Notes: a model not told the origin generated them from the letters alone. A stretch of DNA of 64,000 nucleotides from Kribbella jiaozuonensis (GCF_005233875.1 NZ_SZPZ01000003.1:1110489-1174488); one strand, 5' to 3'. Positions 16,883 through 24,801 are shown, numbered from the stretch's first letter. Numbers and translations: made by a program.

Positions 16883-17803
16883 TCACTCGCCGAAGAGCCA
16901 GTCGGACTTGACGGGTGGTGCGAAGCGGAAGTAGGTCGGGTCGGCGAAGGTGCCGGGGATCTTGCCGTGGCCGGTGATCGACGTCTTCGTTCCGTTCGCG
17001 TGGCCGAACGTGTAGAGGTACGCCGACTTCGTTTCCTTGTCGATGCCTACGACAACGGTTCCGTAGTTGCCGCAGCCGCCCGCGACCAGCGTCTCGAATC
17101 CCTGCCACGTGCCGGCGCGGACCTTGGTGACGACCGGCTTCATCGCGGTGTTGACCGGGATGTGGATGGTGTACAGCGCGCCGCCCCGGGTGTTCGCGAG
17201 GAACGTGTCGTACGCCGCGGCCTTGCTGATCAGCGTCATCGACTTGACCGACGCGAATCCCGGCGCCGATCCGTACGCCTTCCAGACGCCGGTGTCGCCG
17301 ACGACCCAGCGGAACAGCACGCCGTCCGACCGCAGTCCGTACTCGTAGGTCCGCGGGTGGGTCGGATCGTCGTTGAACGTGGACGTCTCGTGGTCGATGA
17401 ACTTGCTCCACCCGCCGCCGATCCGGGCCAGCTGCGACTCCGTCACCTTGCCGCTCTTGTCGAGCGTGATCCAGTGCTGGTACATCGCGTCCCCGAGCAC
17501 GACCCGCCCGTACCGCGAGGTGCCGGCCGCTGTCGGCTCGTTGACGAACGACGCGCTCATCCGCACCGCGCCATCGGCGTACAGACCGGGTACGACGCTC
17601 TTCGCCCCCGCCGTCGGCGGCGTCACCCCGGTCACCCGCTGCATCGTCTGGTCCCCACCGGCCGTCACCGAACCGAGGTTCAGCGCACACCCCGCCGTCG
17701 GGCTCGCTGTTGCTGTTGTGGACGCGGTCGCTGTTGTCGTGGCAGCGGCGACCATCCCGGCCGCCGCCGCCACCATCGTCACGATCTTGTGCAGTTTCCT
17801 CAT
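16883..17803 (-). CDS. Secreted protein of unknown function
   Basis: 306 residues. A Sec-type signal peptide is clear: basic start MRKLHK, a hydrophobic Val/Ala stretch to about residue 22, then a Thr/Ala/Ser-rich run with a cleavage site near TATAS. The mature part has GDAMYQHWITLDKSGKVTESQ, CGNYGTVVVG and FTFGHANGT-like segments that suggest a beta-rich fold. Only two Cys are visible in the mature chain, which may form a disulfide. I do not recognise the family. A strong AGGGGGAGAT ribosome binding site precedes the ATG at 17803. It is on the same strand as the sigma/anti-sigma-like pair upstream, about 60 bases away, and could be a target of that sigma factor. Confidence 0.75.
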   Translation of the reverse strand: MRKLHKIVTMVAAAAGMVAAATTTATASTTATASPTAGCALNLGSVTAGGDQTMQRVTGVTPPTAGAKSVVPGLYADGAVRMSASFVNEPTAAGTSRYGRVVLGDAMYQHWITLDKSGKVTESQLARIGGGWSKFIDHETSTFNDDPTHPRTYEYGLRSDGVLFRWVVGDTGVWKAYGSAPGFASVKSMTLISKAAAYDTFLANTRGGALYTIHIPVNTAMKPVVTKVRAGTWQGFETLVAGGCGNYGTVVVGIDKETKSAYLYTFGHANGTKTSITGHGKIPGTFADPTYFRFAPPVKSDWLFGE

Positions 17804-17866
17804 ATCTCCCCCTTCGCAATCAACCCCTTGCGATGGGTGAGACTCCAGCCGGATCCCCTTGGTTGA

Positions 17867-18910
17867 TCACGATTCGAAGACTTTGACGACCTTCCCGTTC
17901 TTGTCGTAGGCCGCGACCTTCGGCTGGTCGTGGATCTTGTACTTCGCCTTGGTGGTCCAGGTGAACGCGAACCAGCCGCCCTGGCCGACCGGGACCTGAT
18001 ACACCGGTCCGGATCCGATCCGCAGCCGGACCGTGACGGCGGCCGTCGACTTGACCCGGCCCCAGCCGCTCATGCCGTACGTCGTGCAGATCCCGTTCGT
18101 GCAGCCCCCGCCGCCACCGCCGGCGGCGTACATGTCCGCTCGTACCGACTTGTCGGACGGATCGAGCACGGGGTCGCTTCCGGTGAGATTTGTCAGGGTG
18201 GCGAACGTCGTGTTGGCAGCGAGCTGGCCCGGGAGTCCCTCCTTCTCCGACAGTTCGCACTCGACGACCTTGTGGCCCGAAGGAGAGATCGCGACCAGAT
18301 CCGCCTCCTGGTACGCCTTCGACTGGTCCAGTGCCACCACCTGCCAGTCGGTGACGTCGATCCAGGCGAGCACCGAGCAGTTCCGCAGCTTGTCCGCGGT
18401 GCTGGCCGGCAGCGGGTCCTTCGCCGCTGCCGCGACCACTGCCGGCTTGGGCCTGTCCCCGCCGGGGACGATGCACTGCGCGAACTTCTCGCCGGTCTTG
18501 ATGTCGTACAACATCAAGTGCCCGGACCGGATCCCCGGGCCGCTGCCCTGGAGCGGCCGCTTCTCGTCCGGGTTCCGCAGGGCGCAGCGGCGGGTGGCCT
18601 CTTCCTTCGTGATCCGCTGGTCGGCGCCGGCCTCACCGCTCGGTACGCCGGGAACCGGATCGAACTGCGGGTTCTGCGGCTTGTGCTCCGCGACGCCCGG
18701 CGTCGAGTCCGCGGAGTTCAGGTTGGGCAACAGGCTCGCGGCGACGGCGATCGCGGCGACGCCGACAACCGTTCCACCCACGCCGATGAGCTTCCGGCGA
18801 CGCCGGCCGCGCTGTCCACGTCGTAGTACCTGTGTCGTGTCGAAGGGGTCCAGCGGCTCCGACTCGGCAAGCCGGTGGAGCTCGGCGCTGACCTCACGTA
18901 CGTCTTCCAT
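17867..18910 (-). CDS. Single-pass membrane protein next to a SigE-family sigma factor (possible anti-sigma)
   Basis: 347 residues. The N-terminal 45 residues are cytoplasmic-like (EDVREVSAELHRLAESEPLDPFDTTQV). A basic stop RRGQRGRRRRK then leads into one membrane helix (about 41-62, LIGVGGTVVGVAAIAVAASLL), followed by a large extracytoplasmic region with four or more Cys and a Gly-rich patch near 280. This is the layout of membrane anti-sigma factors, although no zinc-binding HxxxCxxC motif is present. The start follows GGAGAACGAG and lies 11 bases after the sigma factor stop, so the two are co-transcribed. Confidence 0.75.
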   Translation of the reverse strand: MEDVREVSAELHRLAESEPLDPFDTTQVLRRGQRGRRRRKLIGVGGTVVGVAAIAVAASLLPNLNSADSTPGVAEHKPQNPQFDPVPGVPSGEAGADQRITKEEATRRCALRNPDEKRPLQGSGPGIRSGHLMLYDIKTGEKFAQCIVPGGDRPKPAVVAAAAKDPLPASTADKLRNCSVLAWIDVTDWQVVALDQSKAYQEADLVAISPSGHKVVECELSEKEGLPGQLAANTTFATLTNLTGSDPVLDPSDKSVRADMYAAGGGGGGCTNGICTTYGMSGWGRVKSTAAVTVRLRIGSGPVYQVPVGQGGWFAFTWTTKAKYKIHDQPKVAAYDKNGKVVKVFES

Positions 18911-18921
18911 CTCGTTCTCCT

Positions 18922-19428
18922 TCACAGCGCCCGGCTCGTCCGCCGCCGGTCGATGGCTCGTCGGAGAGTGTCGAGACCACGTGCCGCCTGGCTTTTCACA
19001 GTTCCCGCCGTACAGCCGAGGATCTCCGCGGTCTGCTCGACGGATAGGTCCTCGTAGTACCGCAGTACGACGCAGGCCCGCTGCCGCGGCCCGAGCGATC
19101 GCAACGCCTCGAGTACTTCGTCCCGGTCGGCATACCCCGCCGCGAAATCCTCGCGATCGACCCGATCCGGTACGTCGCCGATCGCAACCTCCCGCCGCCA
19201 CGGCCGCCGCCCACCGTCATGCGCGGCATTGACCACCATCCGACGGGCGTAAGCGAGCGGATTCCCCACCCGCCGCACTTTCGGCCAGGCAAGGTACAGC
19301 TTGTAGAGCGCGTCCTGAACGACGTCATCGGCCCGATGCCGATCCCCCACCACCAGAAACGCCGTCCGCCGCAAGGAAGCGCTAGCCCCCTCGACAAACT
19401 CGACAAACTCCCGATCCCGCTCCGCCAT
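18922..19428 (-). CDS. SigE-family ECF RNA polymerase sigma factor
   Basis: 168 residues. Region 2 contains LRRTAFLVVGDRHRADDVVQDALYKLYLAWPKV (-10 recognition). Region 4 contains LRSLGPRQRACVVLRYYEDLSVEQTAEILGCTAGTVKSQAARGLDTLR (-35 recognition HTH). The SigE-family tag is the LRRTAFLVVGD block and the short spacer between regions. The start at 19428 follows GGAGGGG; a longer in-frame ORF reaches back into the hairpin repeat and is not believed. Its partner membrane protein is encoded 11 bases downstream. Confidence 0.93.
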   Translation of the reverse strand: MAERDREFVEFVEGASASLRRTAFLVVGDRHRADDVVQDALYKLYLAWPKVRRVGNPLAYARRMVVNAAHDGGRRPWRREVAIGDVPDRVDREDFAAGYADRDEVLEALRSLGPRQRACVVLRYYEDLSVEQTAEILGCTAGTVKSQAARGLDTLRRAIDRRRTSRAL

Positions 19429-19516
19429 CGGCCCCTCCACTCTCCATCTCCCCCTCAAGACGGAACCCCAGAACCTCCAGGTTGCACCCAACCGGGGATC
19501 AGCCCAACGGGGATCA

Positions 19517-19727
19517 GCCCAACGCGGTGCTACGCGCGGCTCGTCCCTCGCCGTGCTCCGCGCCGCACCCACCCACCCCCGGGCTCATCGCCCGGAGCAT
19601 CCTTTCCGGCTATCGCCGGATCAGCGGGCTACCGCCCGCACTCGTGCACGCTGCCGCGCGAGCGACCGCCCCGTGGTCCGGCCGGTACGTATCTGTTGAG
19701 GTGGCTGCGGCCGGCCCATCGCGGGGC
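19517..19727 (+). repeat. Hairpin-ladder repeat, copy A
   Basis: About 210 bases built from successive GC-rich hairpins: GGGC-TCATC-GCCC, TCCGGC-TATC-GCCGGA, GCGGGC-TACC-GCCCGC and GC-rich CTGCCGCG-type stems. It opens with a GCCCAACGCGGTGCTACGCG element and ends with GGCCCATCGCGGGG. Related units occur at 20303-20545 and 20569-20740 in inverted orientation and at 49320-49480. A 15-base tandem (GGGGATCAGCCCAAC at 19494 and 19509) sits at its left edge. ORFs through it are not believed to be genes. Confidence 0.7.
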
Positions 19728-19825
19728 TCGTGCTCGGTGAAGCGGAGTGTGGTCAGCCCGTGCTGTAGCGGGCACGTTATGGGTACTGGCAGGGTCTGGG
19801 TTGTCCGGTCGAAGGAGAGGGATTG

Positions 19826-20191
19826 ATGAGTACTTGGACTGCGGAAGAACTGGACGCCTTGGACCGGATCGATGAGATCCGCGTCGCCGGGCGTCGGCAG
19901 GACGGATCGCTGCGAACACTCACGATCGTGTGGCACGTCGTCGTCGACGGGAGCCTCTACGTCCGCTCGGTTCGCGGTGCTGAAGGCGCTTGGTACAAGG
20001 GCGTGCTCCACCACCACGAGGGCGCGATCTCGTGGGACGGCACGACTCGCGACGTCACCTACATCGCTGACGGCACAGTCGACGACCAACTCGACGCGGC
20101 GTACTACAAGAAGTACGGCAACGGCCCGGACACCGACGCAATCGTCAACAGCAAGGCCAAACCGACAACCCTCCGCATCGAACCAAGGTAG
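19826..20191 (+). CDS. DUF2255 family protein
   Basis: 121 residues. The features LDRIDEIRVAGRRQDGSLRTLTIVWHVVVDGSLYVRS, then GAWYKGVLHHHEGAISWDG and DAAYYKKYGNGPDT, match the DUF2255 pattern, a small beta-barrel-like fold resembling split-barrel flavin proteins. Function is unknown. The ATG at 19826 follows GGAGAGG; the TTG just before it is less likely. The gene sits between inverted copies of the hairpin repeat (A on the left, B and C on the right), an unusual setting for a single gene. Confidence 0.8.
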   Translation: MSTWTAEELDALDRIDEIRVAGRRQDGSLRTLTIVWHVVVDGSLYVRSVRGAEGAWYKGVLHHHEGAISWDGTTRDVTYIADGTVDDQLDAAYYKKYGNGPDTDAIVNSKAKPTTLRIEPR

Positions 20192-20302
20192 GCGTCGGCG
20201 TCCGCACCTCGTGTTGAACGGCGGTCCACAACCACCTGGCACGGCTGGTCCGCTCATCAAGGAGTTCAGGCGCCCCGCCCTCACAGTCGCCTCGACGAGA
20301 AT

Positions 20303-20545
20303 GGTCCAGCCGCACCACGAGGCGGTCGATCGCGCGGCAGCGCGCACCGGTGCGGGCGGTAGCCCGCAGATCCGGCGATAGCCGGAAGTCCCCGGCGATA
20401 GCCAGAAGGTCCCGGCGGCATCCGGAAGGTCCCGGCGGCAGCCGGAAGGGATGCTCCGGGCGATGAGCCCGGGGGTGGGCGGGTGCGGCGCGGAGCACGG
20501 CGAGGAACGAGGCGCGCGTAGCCCCGCGATGGGCCGACTGCAGCC
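20303..20545 (-). repeat. Hairpin-ladder repeat, copy B with four tandem 20-base hairpin modules
   Basis: Inverted relative to copy A. It contains GCGGGC-GGTA-GCCCGC (20352-20367) and then four exact-period 20-base modules starting at 20371, 20391, 20411 and 20431, each of the form (T/C)CCGGCG(A/G)(T/C)A(G/T)CC(G/A)GAAG. CCGGGC-GATGA-GCCCGG (20456-20472) follows, and the unit ends with GCCCCGCGATGGGCC. Copies A and C have one 20-base module, copy D about two. Confidence 0.75.
20371..20450. repeat. 20-base tandem repeat (x4) inside copy B
   Basis: Four units of exactly 20 bases at 20371, 20391, 20411 and 20431. Unit 1 is a perfect hairpin (TCCGGC-GATA-GCCGGA); units 2-4 differ by a few substitutions. 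The pattern fits slippage or copy-number change of a hairpin module. Confidence 0.8.
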
Positions 20546-20568
20546 AGCCCGACGAGTACGCGAACCAG

Positions 20569-20740
20569 CCGGACCACGGGGCGGTCGATCGCGCGGTAGC
20601 GCGCACGGGTGTGGGCGGTAGCCCGCAGGTCCGGCGATAGCCGGAAGGGATGCTCCGGGCGATGAGCCCGGGGGTGGGTGGGGCGGCGCGTAGGACGGCG
20701 ACGAAGGAGCCGCCCGTAGCCCCGCGATGGGCTGGTCTCA
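20569..20740 (-). repeat. Hairpin-ladder repeat, copy C
   Basis: Same orientation as copy B and directly tandem to it. It holds GCGC-GGTA-GCGC, a GGGC-GGTA-GCCC stem, one TCCGGC-GATA-GCCGGA module (20630-20645) and CCGGGC-GATGA-GCCCGG, then GCCCCGCGATGGGC. Its left-strand end runs into the stop codon of the DUF695-like gene (20738-20740). Confidence 0.7.
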
Positions 20741-21772
20741 GCCCGACAGATGCGCGACGTTGTGCCACGCCGGGTCCGGCTCCACAGTCAGAGTTACCTT
20801 GCCGTGGGGCCAGCCGGTGGTGGCGGCTTGGAGTTGGGCGTCGGCGGGGGTGGTGCCGTCGGTGTAGTAGTGCAGGATGCGGGTGCCGGCCGACGTCTCG
20901 TGGGCGAGCAGGTTGCCCGAGCCGCCCAGCCGATCGGTGAGGTGGTCTTCGAAGGCTCGCAGCTCGTCCAGCATCTCCGACTCCGGCAGCCCGTCCTCCC
21001 GCACCACCGGATAGTGGATCGCCACCGCCACATGCGTATCCAGATGCGGCCGCCGGATCGACCGCAACGGGTACTCCGCGGTCGCGATCACCCGCTGCCC
21101 ATCACGCGTACCCTCGAGCATCTTCCACGCCGGACTCCCGTCCTCCAGCGTGTGCTCCGCAGCAAACCCAGCCACCGCAGGCAGCAAAGAATCAATCGGT
21201 ACGGCGTCATCCGGCGGCGCAGGCAACGTGTCGATCGCCCCCACCCACGTCTCCACCATCTCCTCGCCCAGCACCAGATCCAGGATCAGGAACGTCACCC
21301 GCCGCTGAGCATCGACCGACAACGACGCAAACACCGGATGATGTACGCCGACATGCACCGAAGCCGTATCGGGCTCGATCGACACCACCGACTCATCCGT
21401 CGCAACGGGAGGCAGCCCGTCGAACTGGATCGTCACCGCGGGCCCCGGCCGGCGCAGATCGGCGTACTCCCAGATCTGGTCGGACGGCGGTGCGGCCCGC
21501 AGCCAGCGCCGGGCGACCGCCCGCTGGGCCGGGTTCCCCGCCGCGGTGACGATCAGCACGTGCGACGCGTGCAGCCCAGGGCCCAGCTCCCACTCCAGGT
21601 CGGGGTTGATCCGCGAGATCCGCTCGTTCAGCTCCACGTTCACGTCGGTCGGCTGCTGGCGGGCGATCGCGTCCGCCACGGCCGTGGCGCCGGACGCGGA
21701 CCACCAGGACCAGAACGCGCCGATCGGGTCGGCCTCCGCGGCGTTCCGGCGTCGACGCTTGAAGATGGGCAT
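20738..21772 (-). CDS. DUF695-like domain protein
   Basis: 344 residues. It starts MPIFKRRRRN with a strongly basic tail, then DPIGAFWSWWSASG (about 15-28), typical of actinobacterial proteins annotated with DUF695. The rest is mixed alpha/beta with LDLVLGEEMVETWVGAI, and a C-terminal part with HVAVAIHYPVVREDGLPE and AFEDHLTDRLGGSGNLLAHETSAGTRILHYYTDGTTPA, which resembles the DUF695 core. No signal or membrane segment is seen. Function is unknown. An in-frame extension beyond 21772 runs antisense to the proline dehydrogenase gene and is not used. Its 3' end touches hairpin repeat C. Confidence 0.75.
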   Translation of the reverse strand: MPIFKRRRRNAAEADPIGAFWSWWSASGATAVADAIARQQPTDVNVELNERISRINPDLEWELGPGLHASHVLIVTAAGNPAQRAVARRWLRAAPPSDQIWEYADLRRPGPAVTIQFDGLPPVATDESVVSIEPDTASVHVGVHHPVFASLSVDAQRRVTFLILDLVLGEEMVETWVGAIDTLPAPPDDAVPIDSLLPAVAGFAAEHTLEDGSPAWKMLEGTRDGQRVIATAEYPLRSIRRPHLDTHVAVAIHYPVVREDGLPESEMLDELRAFEDHLTDRLGGSGNLLAHETSAGTRILHYYTDGTTPADAQLQAATTGWPHGKVTLTVEPDPAWHNVAHLSG

Positions 21773-21857
21773 GACCGCATCCTCTCCCAACCAGGGGTGC
21801 GACCATCGAACCAGTGGGCTCGCTGGTGTGGCCCCCGCCACATGATTAGGGAGCGCC

Positions 21858-21876
21858 AGGTTCAGGCGCGTAACCT
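21858..21876. promoter_or_regulatory. Inverted repeat upstream of proline dehydrogenase
   Basis: AGGTT-N9-AACCT lies 47 bases before the GTG of the proline dehydrogenase gene. The right arm, TAACCT, could also serve as a -10 box. A role as operator is speculative. Confidence 0.3.
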
Positions 21877-21922
21877 GCTGACACCACTGGCAGATGGGTG
21901 GGTTGATGAGGAGGAACACGTA

Positions 21923-22852
21923 GTGCTTCGGCGAGTCCTGCTGGGCATGTCCCGCAGCCCCCAGATCAAGAAAGCGGTGTCGTCGCTCCCGGTGTCCAGT
22001 GGCATCGTGGCGCGGTTCGTCGCCGGCGAGACCGCTCCGGAGGCCGTGCTGGCCACCGAGAAGCTGGTCAGCAACGGGCTGAACGTCACCCTCGACCACC
22101 TCGGTGAGGACGTCACCGACCTGGCCGCCGCGCAGGCCACCGCCGACGCGTACCTCGACCTGCTGAAGAAGCTCGCCGCTGCCGGCCTCACCAAGAACGC
22201 CGAGGTCTCGGTCAAGCTGTCCGCGGTCGGCCAGGCGCTCCCGGGCGACGGCGAGAAGATCGCGCTCGAGAACGCCCGGACCATCTGCCTCGCGGCCCGC
22301 AACGCCGGTACGACGGTGACCCTCGACATGGAGGACCACACCACCACCGATTCCACGCTCGGCATCCTGCGCGAGCTGCGGCAGGACTTCCCCGAGACCG
22401 GCGCGGTCCTCCAGGCGTATCTCCGCCGTACCGAGGCCGACTGCCGCGACCTCGCGCACGCCGGGTCCCGTGTCCGCCTCTGCAAGGGTGCGTACAAGGA
22501 GCCGGAGTCGGTCGCGTTCCAGGAGAAGCGTCAGGTCGACAAGGCGTACGTCCGGGCGATGAAGGTCCTGATGAACGGCGCCGGCTACCCGATGATCGCC
22601 TCGCACGACCCGCGGCTGATCGCGATCGCCGGTGCGCTCGCGGAGCGCGCGAACCGCCGGCCGGGCAGCTTCGAGTACCAGATGCTCTTCGGCATCCGCC
22701 CCGAGGAGCAGCTCCGCCTGGCCGGCCTCGGCCACACCATGCGGATCTACATCCCGTACGGCGAGGACTGGTACGGCTACCTCGTCCGCCGCCTCGCCGA
22801 GCGCCCCGCGAACCTGCAGTTCTTCGCCCGCTCCTTGATCAGCAAGAAGTAG
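21923..22852 (+). CDS. Proline dehydrogenase (monofunctional PRODH)
   Basis: 309 residues, the size of the stand-alone actinobacterial enzyme. TIM-barrel motifs include LVSNGLNVTLDHLGEDVTD, EVSVKLSAVGQ, TVTLDMEDHTTTDSTL, QAYLRRTEADCRDL, RVRLCKGAYKEP and MIASHDPRLI, ending with the FAD and substrate region RIYIPYGEDWYGYLVRRLAERP. It oxidises proline to pyrroline-5-carboxylate with FAD and passes electrons to the respiratory chain. The start is GTG at 21923 after GAGGAGG; longer in-frame starts have no support. The next gene, 29 bases on, is proC, which runs the reverse step with NADPH. No P5C dehydrogenase gene is in the window. Confidence 0.93.
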   Translation: MLRRVLLGMSRSPQIKKAVSSLPVSSGIVARFVAGETAPEAVLATEKLVSNGLNVTLDHLGEDVTDLAAAQATADAYLDLLKKLAAAGLTKNAEVSVKLSAVGQALPGDGEKIALENARTICLAARNAGTTVTLDMEDHTTTDSTLGILRELRQDFPETGAVLQAYLRRTEADCRDLAHAGSRVRLCKGAYKEPESVAFQEKRQVDKAYVRAMKVLMNGAGYPMIASHDPRLIAIAGALAERANRRPGSFEYQMLFGIRPEEQLRLAGLGHTMRIYIPYGEDWYGYLVRRLAERPANLQFFARSLISKK

Positions 22853-22868
22853 CCGCAGCGCTCAGCAG

Positions 22869-22874
22869 TAACCT
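22869..22874 (+). promoter_or_regulatory. -10 box TAACCT of proC (leaderless)
   Basis: TAACCT is seven bases before the ATG at 22882, in the short gap after the proline dehydrogenase gene. This suggests proC can be transcribed on its own as well as by read-through. Confidence 0.4.
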
Positions 22875-22881
22875 GTGCACC

Positions 22882-23685
22882 ATGAGTGCAAAGGTGGCCG
22901 TTCTCGGGGCCGGAGTGATGGGGGAGACGTTGCTGTCCGGGCTGATTCGAGCCGGGCGGCGACCGGAGGACCTCCTGATCACCGAGCGCCGGGAGGAGCG
23001 CGCCGCCGAGCTGCGGGAGCGGTACGGCGTTGACGTCGTCTCCAACCTGGACGCGGCGAAGCAGGCGGAGACGCTGGTCCTGGTGGTGAAGCCGCAGGAC
23101 ATGCCGGATCTGCTCGCCGAGATCGCCCCCGCGGTGCAGCCGTCCCAGACCGTGATCTCGCTGGCGGCCGGTATCACCACCAAGTTCGTCGAGTCCCGCC
23201 TGCCCGAAGGCGTCGCCGTCGTACGCGTCATGCCGAACACGCCGGCCCTGGTCGACGAGGGCATGGCCGCGATCTCCCGCGGCGCGCACTGCGACGAGAG
23301 CCACCTCGAGCTGGCCGAGAGCCTGCTGGCCGCGACCGGTCGCGTCGTACGCGTGCCCGAGAAGCAGCAGGACGCGGTGACCGCGATCTCCGGCTCGGGT
23401 CCGGCGTACATCTTCTTCGTGGTCGAGTCGATGATCGAGGCCGGTGTCCACATGGGCCTCCCACGCGGTACGGCGACCGACCTCGTCATCCAGACCGTTG
23501 TCGGTTCGGCGAAGCTGCTCCGCGAGACCGGCGAGCACCCGACCGTACTGCGGGAGCGCGTCACCTCTCCGGGCGGTACGACGGCCGCCGCCGTACGCGA
23601 GCTGGAGGACCACAAGGTCCGCGCCGCGTTCCTCTCGGCGATCGAGGCCGCACGCAACCGTTCCCGCGACCTGGCCGCCGAATAA
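22882..23685 (+). CDS. proC: Pyrroline-5-carboxylate reductase
   Basis: 267 residues. The NAD(P)H Rossmann motif is VAVLGAGVMGETLLSGL (GxGxMG, residues 8-13). The family signature lies in the C-terminal half: TAISGSGPAYIFFVVESMIEAGVHMGLPR and the PGGTTAAAVRELE block (ProC signature). It makes L-proline, the last step of proline synthesis. In M. tuberculosis proC (Rv0500) sits in the same conserved string of genes. The last codons and stop lie inside a 14-base perfect tandem duplication (23677-23704). Confidence 0.96.
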   Translation: MSAKVAVLGAGVMGETLLSGLIRAGRRPEDLLITERREERAAELRERYGVDVVSNLDAAKQAETLVLVVKPQDMPDLLAEIAPAVQPSQTVISLAAGITTKFVESRLPEGVAVVRVMPNTPALVDEGMAAISRGAHCDESHLELAESLLAATGRVVRVPEKQQDAVTAISGSGPAYIFFVVESMIEAGVHMGLPRGTATDLVIQTVVGSAKLLRETGEHPTVLRERVTSPGGTTAAAVRELEDHKVRAAFLSAIEAARNRSRDLAAE

Positions 23686-23704
23686 CACCTGCCGAATAAC
23701 ACCT
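23677..23704. repeat. 14-base perfect tandem duplication over the proC stop
   Basis: GCCGAATAACACCT occurs twice without gap (23677-23690 and 23691-23704). The first copy contains the proC stop codon. Confidence 0.85.
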
Positions 23705-23767
23705 CTCGCACTGCTGGCGTTATGGTTGTGCGCCGCAGTTCCTTCCTTGTTCAAGGGTTGAGTCGCT

Positions 23768-24367
23768 ATGGTCCCGCCCATGGGAAATGGTTCGGTCGAG
23801 CCGGACACCGCGCCTGCGCAGCAGCAACACGAGGTCGCGCAGCGAGCTGATGTGCCCCAGTTGCCGTGGCGTGTGCCGCTGGATCCGGCGCCGTGGTGGG
23901 CCTGGGCGCTGTTCATCCTGCCGTTCATCGTCGTCCCGGGGCTGAACTCGTGGCTCTGGATGGGCGCCCGCGACATGCTCGCGGTCGGCCTGCTGACGAT
24001 CATCGGCGCGTCGGTCGTCCGCGTCGCCGGCGGCGTCGTGCTGTACCGGGTCGAGCTGACCGAGACCGCGCTGAAGGCCCGCACCAGCATGCTGATCCGC
24101 AGCCTGGCCTGGCAGGACGTCGACTCGATCGAGGTCGGCGACGACAACGTCGTCCTCACCCGCGGCCAGGACGAGAACGAGATCAACGGCATCCCCAAGG
24201 ACCGCACCGCCGAGGTCGGCGCCGTCATGGAGGCGATCCGGGCTCAGGCCGCGGACACGCCCGTACGCCGCCACCGCCCGCGCCCGGGCATCGGCGCCGC
24301 GCTCGTCCTGCTGTACCTGGTGCTGTCGATCGGCGCCTTCCTGCTCCGCTGGCACATCGTCATCTGA
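23768..24367 (+). CDS. PH-like domain membrane protein
   Basis: 199 residues. Residues 1-38 are Gln/Ala/Pro-rich. Two hydrophobic segments (about 42-62 and 66-90) are followed by a bacterial PH-like strand pattern, VLYRVELTETALKARTSMLIRSLAWQDVDSIEVGDDNVVLTR, and a last membrane helix at the C-terminus (IGAALVLLYLVLSIGAFLL). This resembles the small PH-domain membrane proteins of actinobacteria. A second ATG four codons later is possible. Function is unknown. It converges on the PPOX gene, with an 8-base overlap. Confidence 0.75.
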   Translation: MVPPMGNGSVEPDTAPAQQQHEVAQRADVPQLPWRVPLDPAPWWAWALFILPFIVVPGLNSWLWMGARDMLAVGLLTIIGASVVRVAGGVVLYRVELTETALKARTSMLIRSLAWQDVDSIEVGDDNVVLTRGQDENEINGIPKDRTAEVGAVMEAIRAQAADTPVRRHRPRPGIGAALVLLYLVLSIGAFLLRWHIVI

Positions 24368-24788
24368 CGCTCCACGGTCCTTCGCCGGCGATCCGCTCGA
24401 CGCTCACCCGGGCGACCACGCCGGTGTCCCAGATCCCTTCGCCGAAGGGGAACTCCGGCAGGCCGAGGTAGCGCTGGGTCTCGCGATCCATCAACGCCTT
24501 GTACTCGTCCGGGATCCCAGGCCCGTCGAGCTTCACGGTGCCTCGCACAACGAGGTACTGCGTGATGCCGCGCGCGCTGACCTGGTCGTCCTGGATCAGC
24601 AGCGTCACCCGCGGATCGCGGAACAGGTTGCGGGTCTTGCGGTGTGGCGCCTGGAGACCGATCAGGATGTCGTCGCCGTCGCGCTCGACCCACACCAGTG
24701 AGGCCTGTGGCGACCCGTCCGGATCGATGGTGATGATCGTGACGTCCTTCGGCTCCTCGAAGAGCCGGTAGCTGGATTCGGGAATCAT
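24360..24788 (-). CDS. PPOX-class F420-dependent or FMN-binding oxidoreductase
   Basis: 142 residues forming the split barrel of the pyridoxamine-phosphate-oxidase superfamily. Typical segments are VTIITIDPDGSPQASLVWVERDGDDILIG (residues 15-43), KTRNLFRDPRVTLLI (51-65) and QYLVVRGTVKL. The TRNL/DPRV pattern fits the actinobacterial F420-binding subgroup. It would reduce an unknown substrate in the cytoplasm. It is divergent from the HxlR gene, and an F420-type luciferase-like gene lies just beyond, so the three may form a redox module. Confidence 0.85.
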   Translation of the reverse strand: MIPESSYRLFEEPKDVTIITIDPDGSPQASLVWVERDGDDILIGLQAPHRKTRNLFRDPRVTLLIQDDQVSARGITQYLVVRGTVKLDGPGIPDEYKALMDRETQRYLGLPEFPFGEGIWDTGVVARVSVERIAGEGPWSVR

Positions 24789-24795
24789 GACGTCG

Positions 24796-24801
24796 ACGCT
24801 A
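24796..24801 (-). promoter_or_regulatory. -10 box TAGCGT of the PPOX gene (leaderless)
   Basis: On the minus strand TAGCGT is seven bases before the ATG at 24788; there is no ribosome binding site. Confidence 0.45.

Noticed and set aside
20371..20450. CRISPR array
   Set aside because: The 20-base units are directly adjacent hairpins without spacers, and no cas gene is near.
20145..20768. Small proteins encoded in the hairpin repeats (several overlapping ORFs with related sequences)
   Set aside because: The similarity between them is due to the repeated DNA. They lack ribosome binding sites and read through hairpins in several frames.
20738..22735. 665-codon extension of the DUF695-like gene
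   Set aside because: The extra N-terminal part runs antisense to the proline dehydrogenase gene; the basic MPIFKRRRRN start at 21772 is natural.
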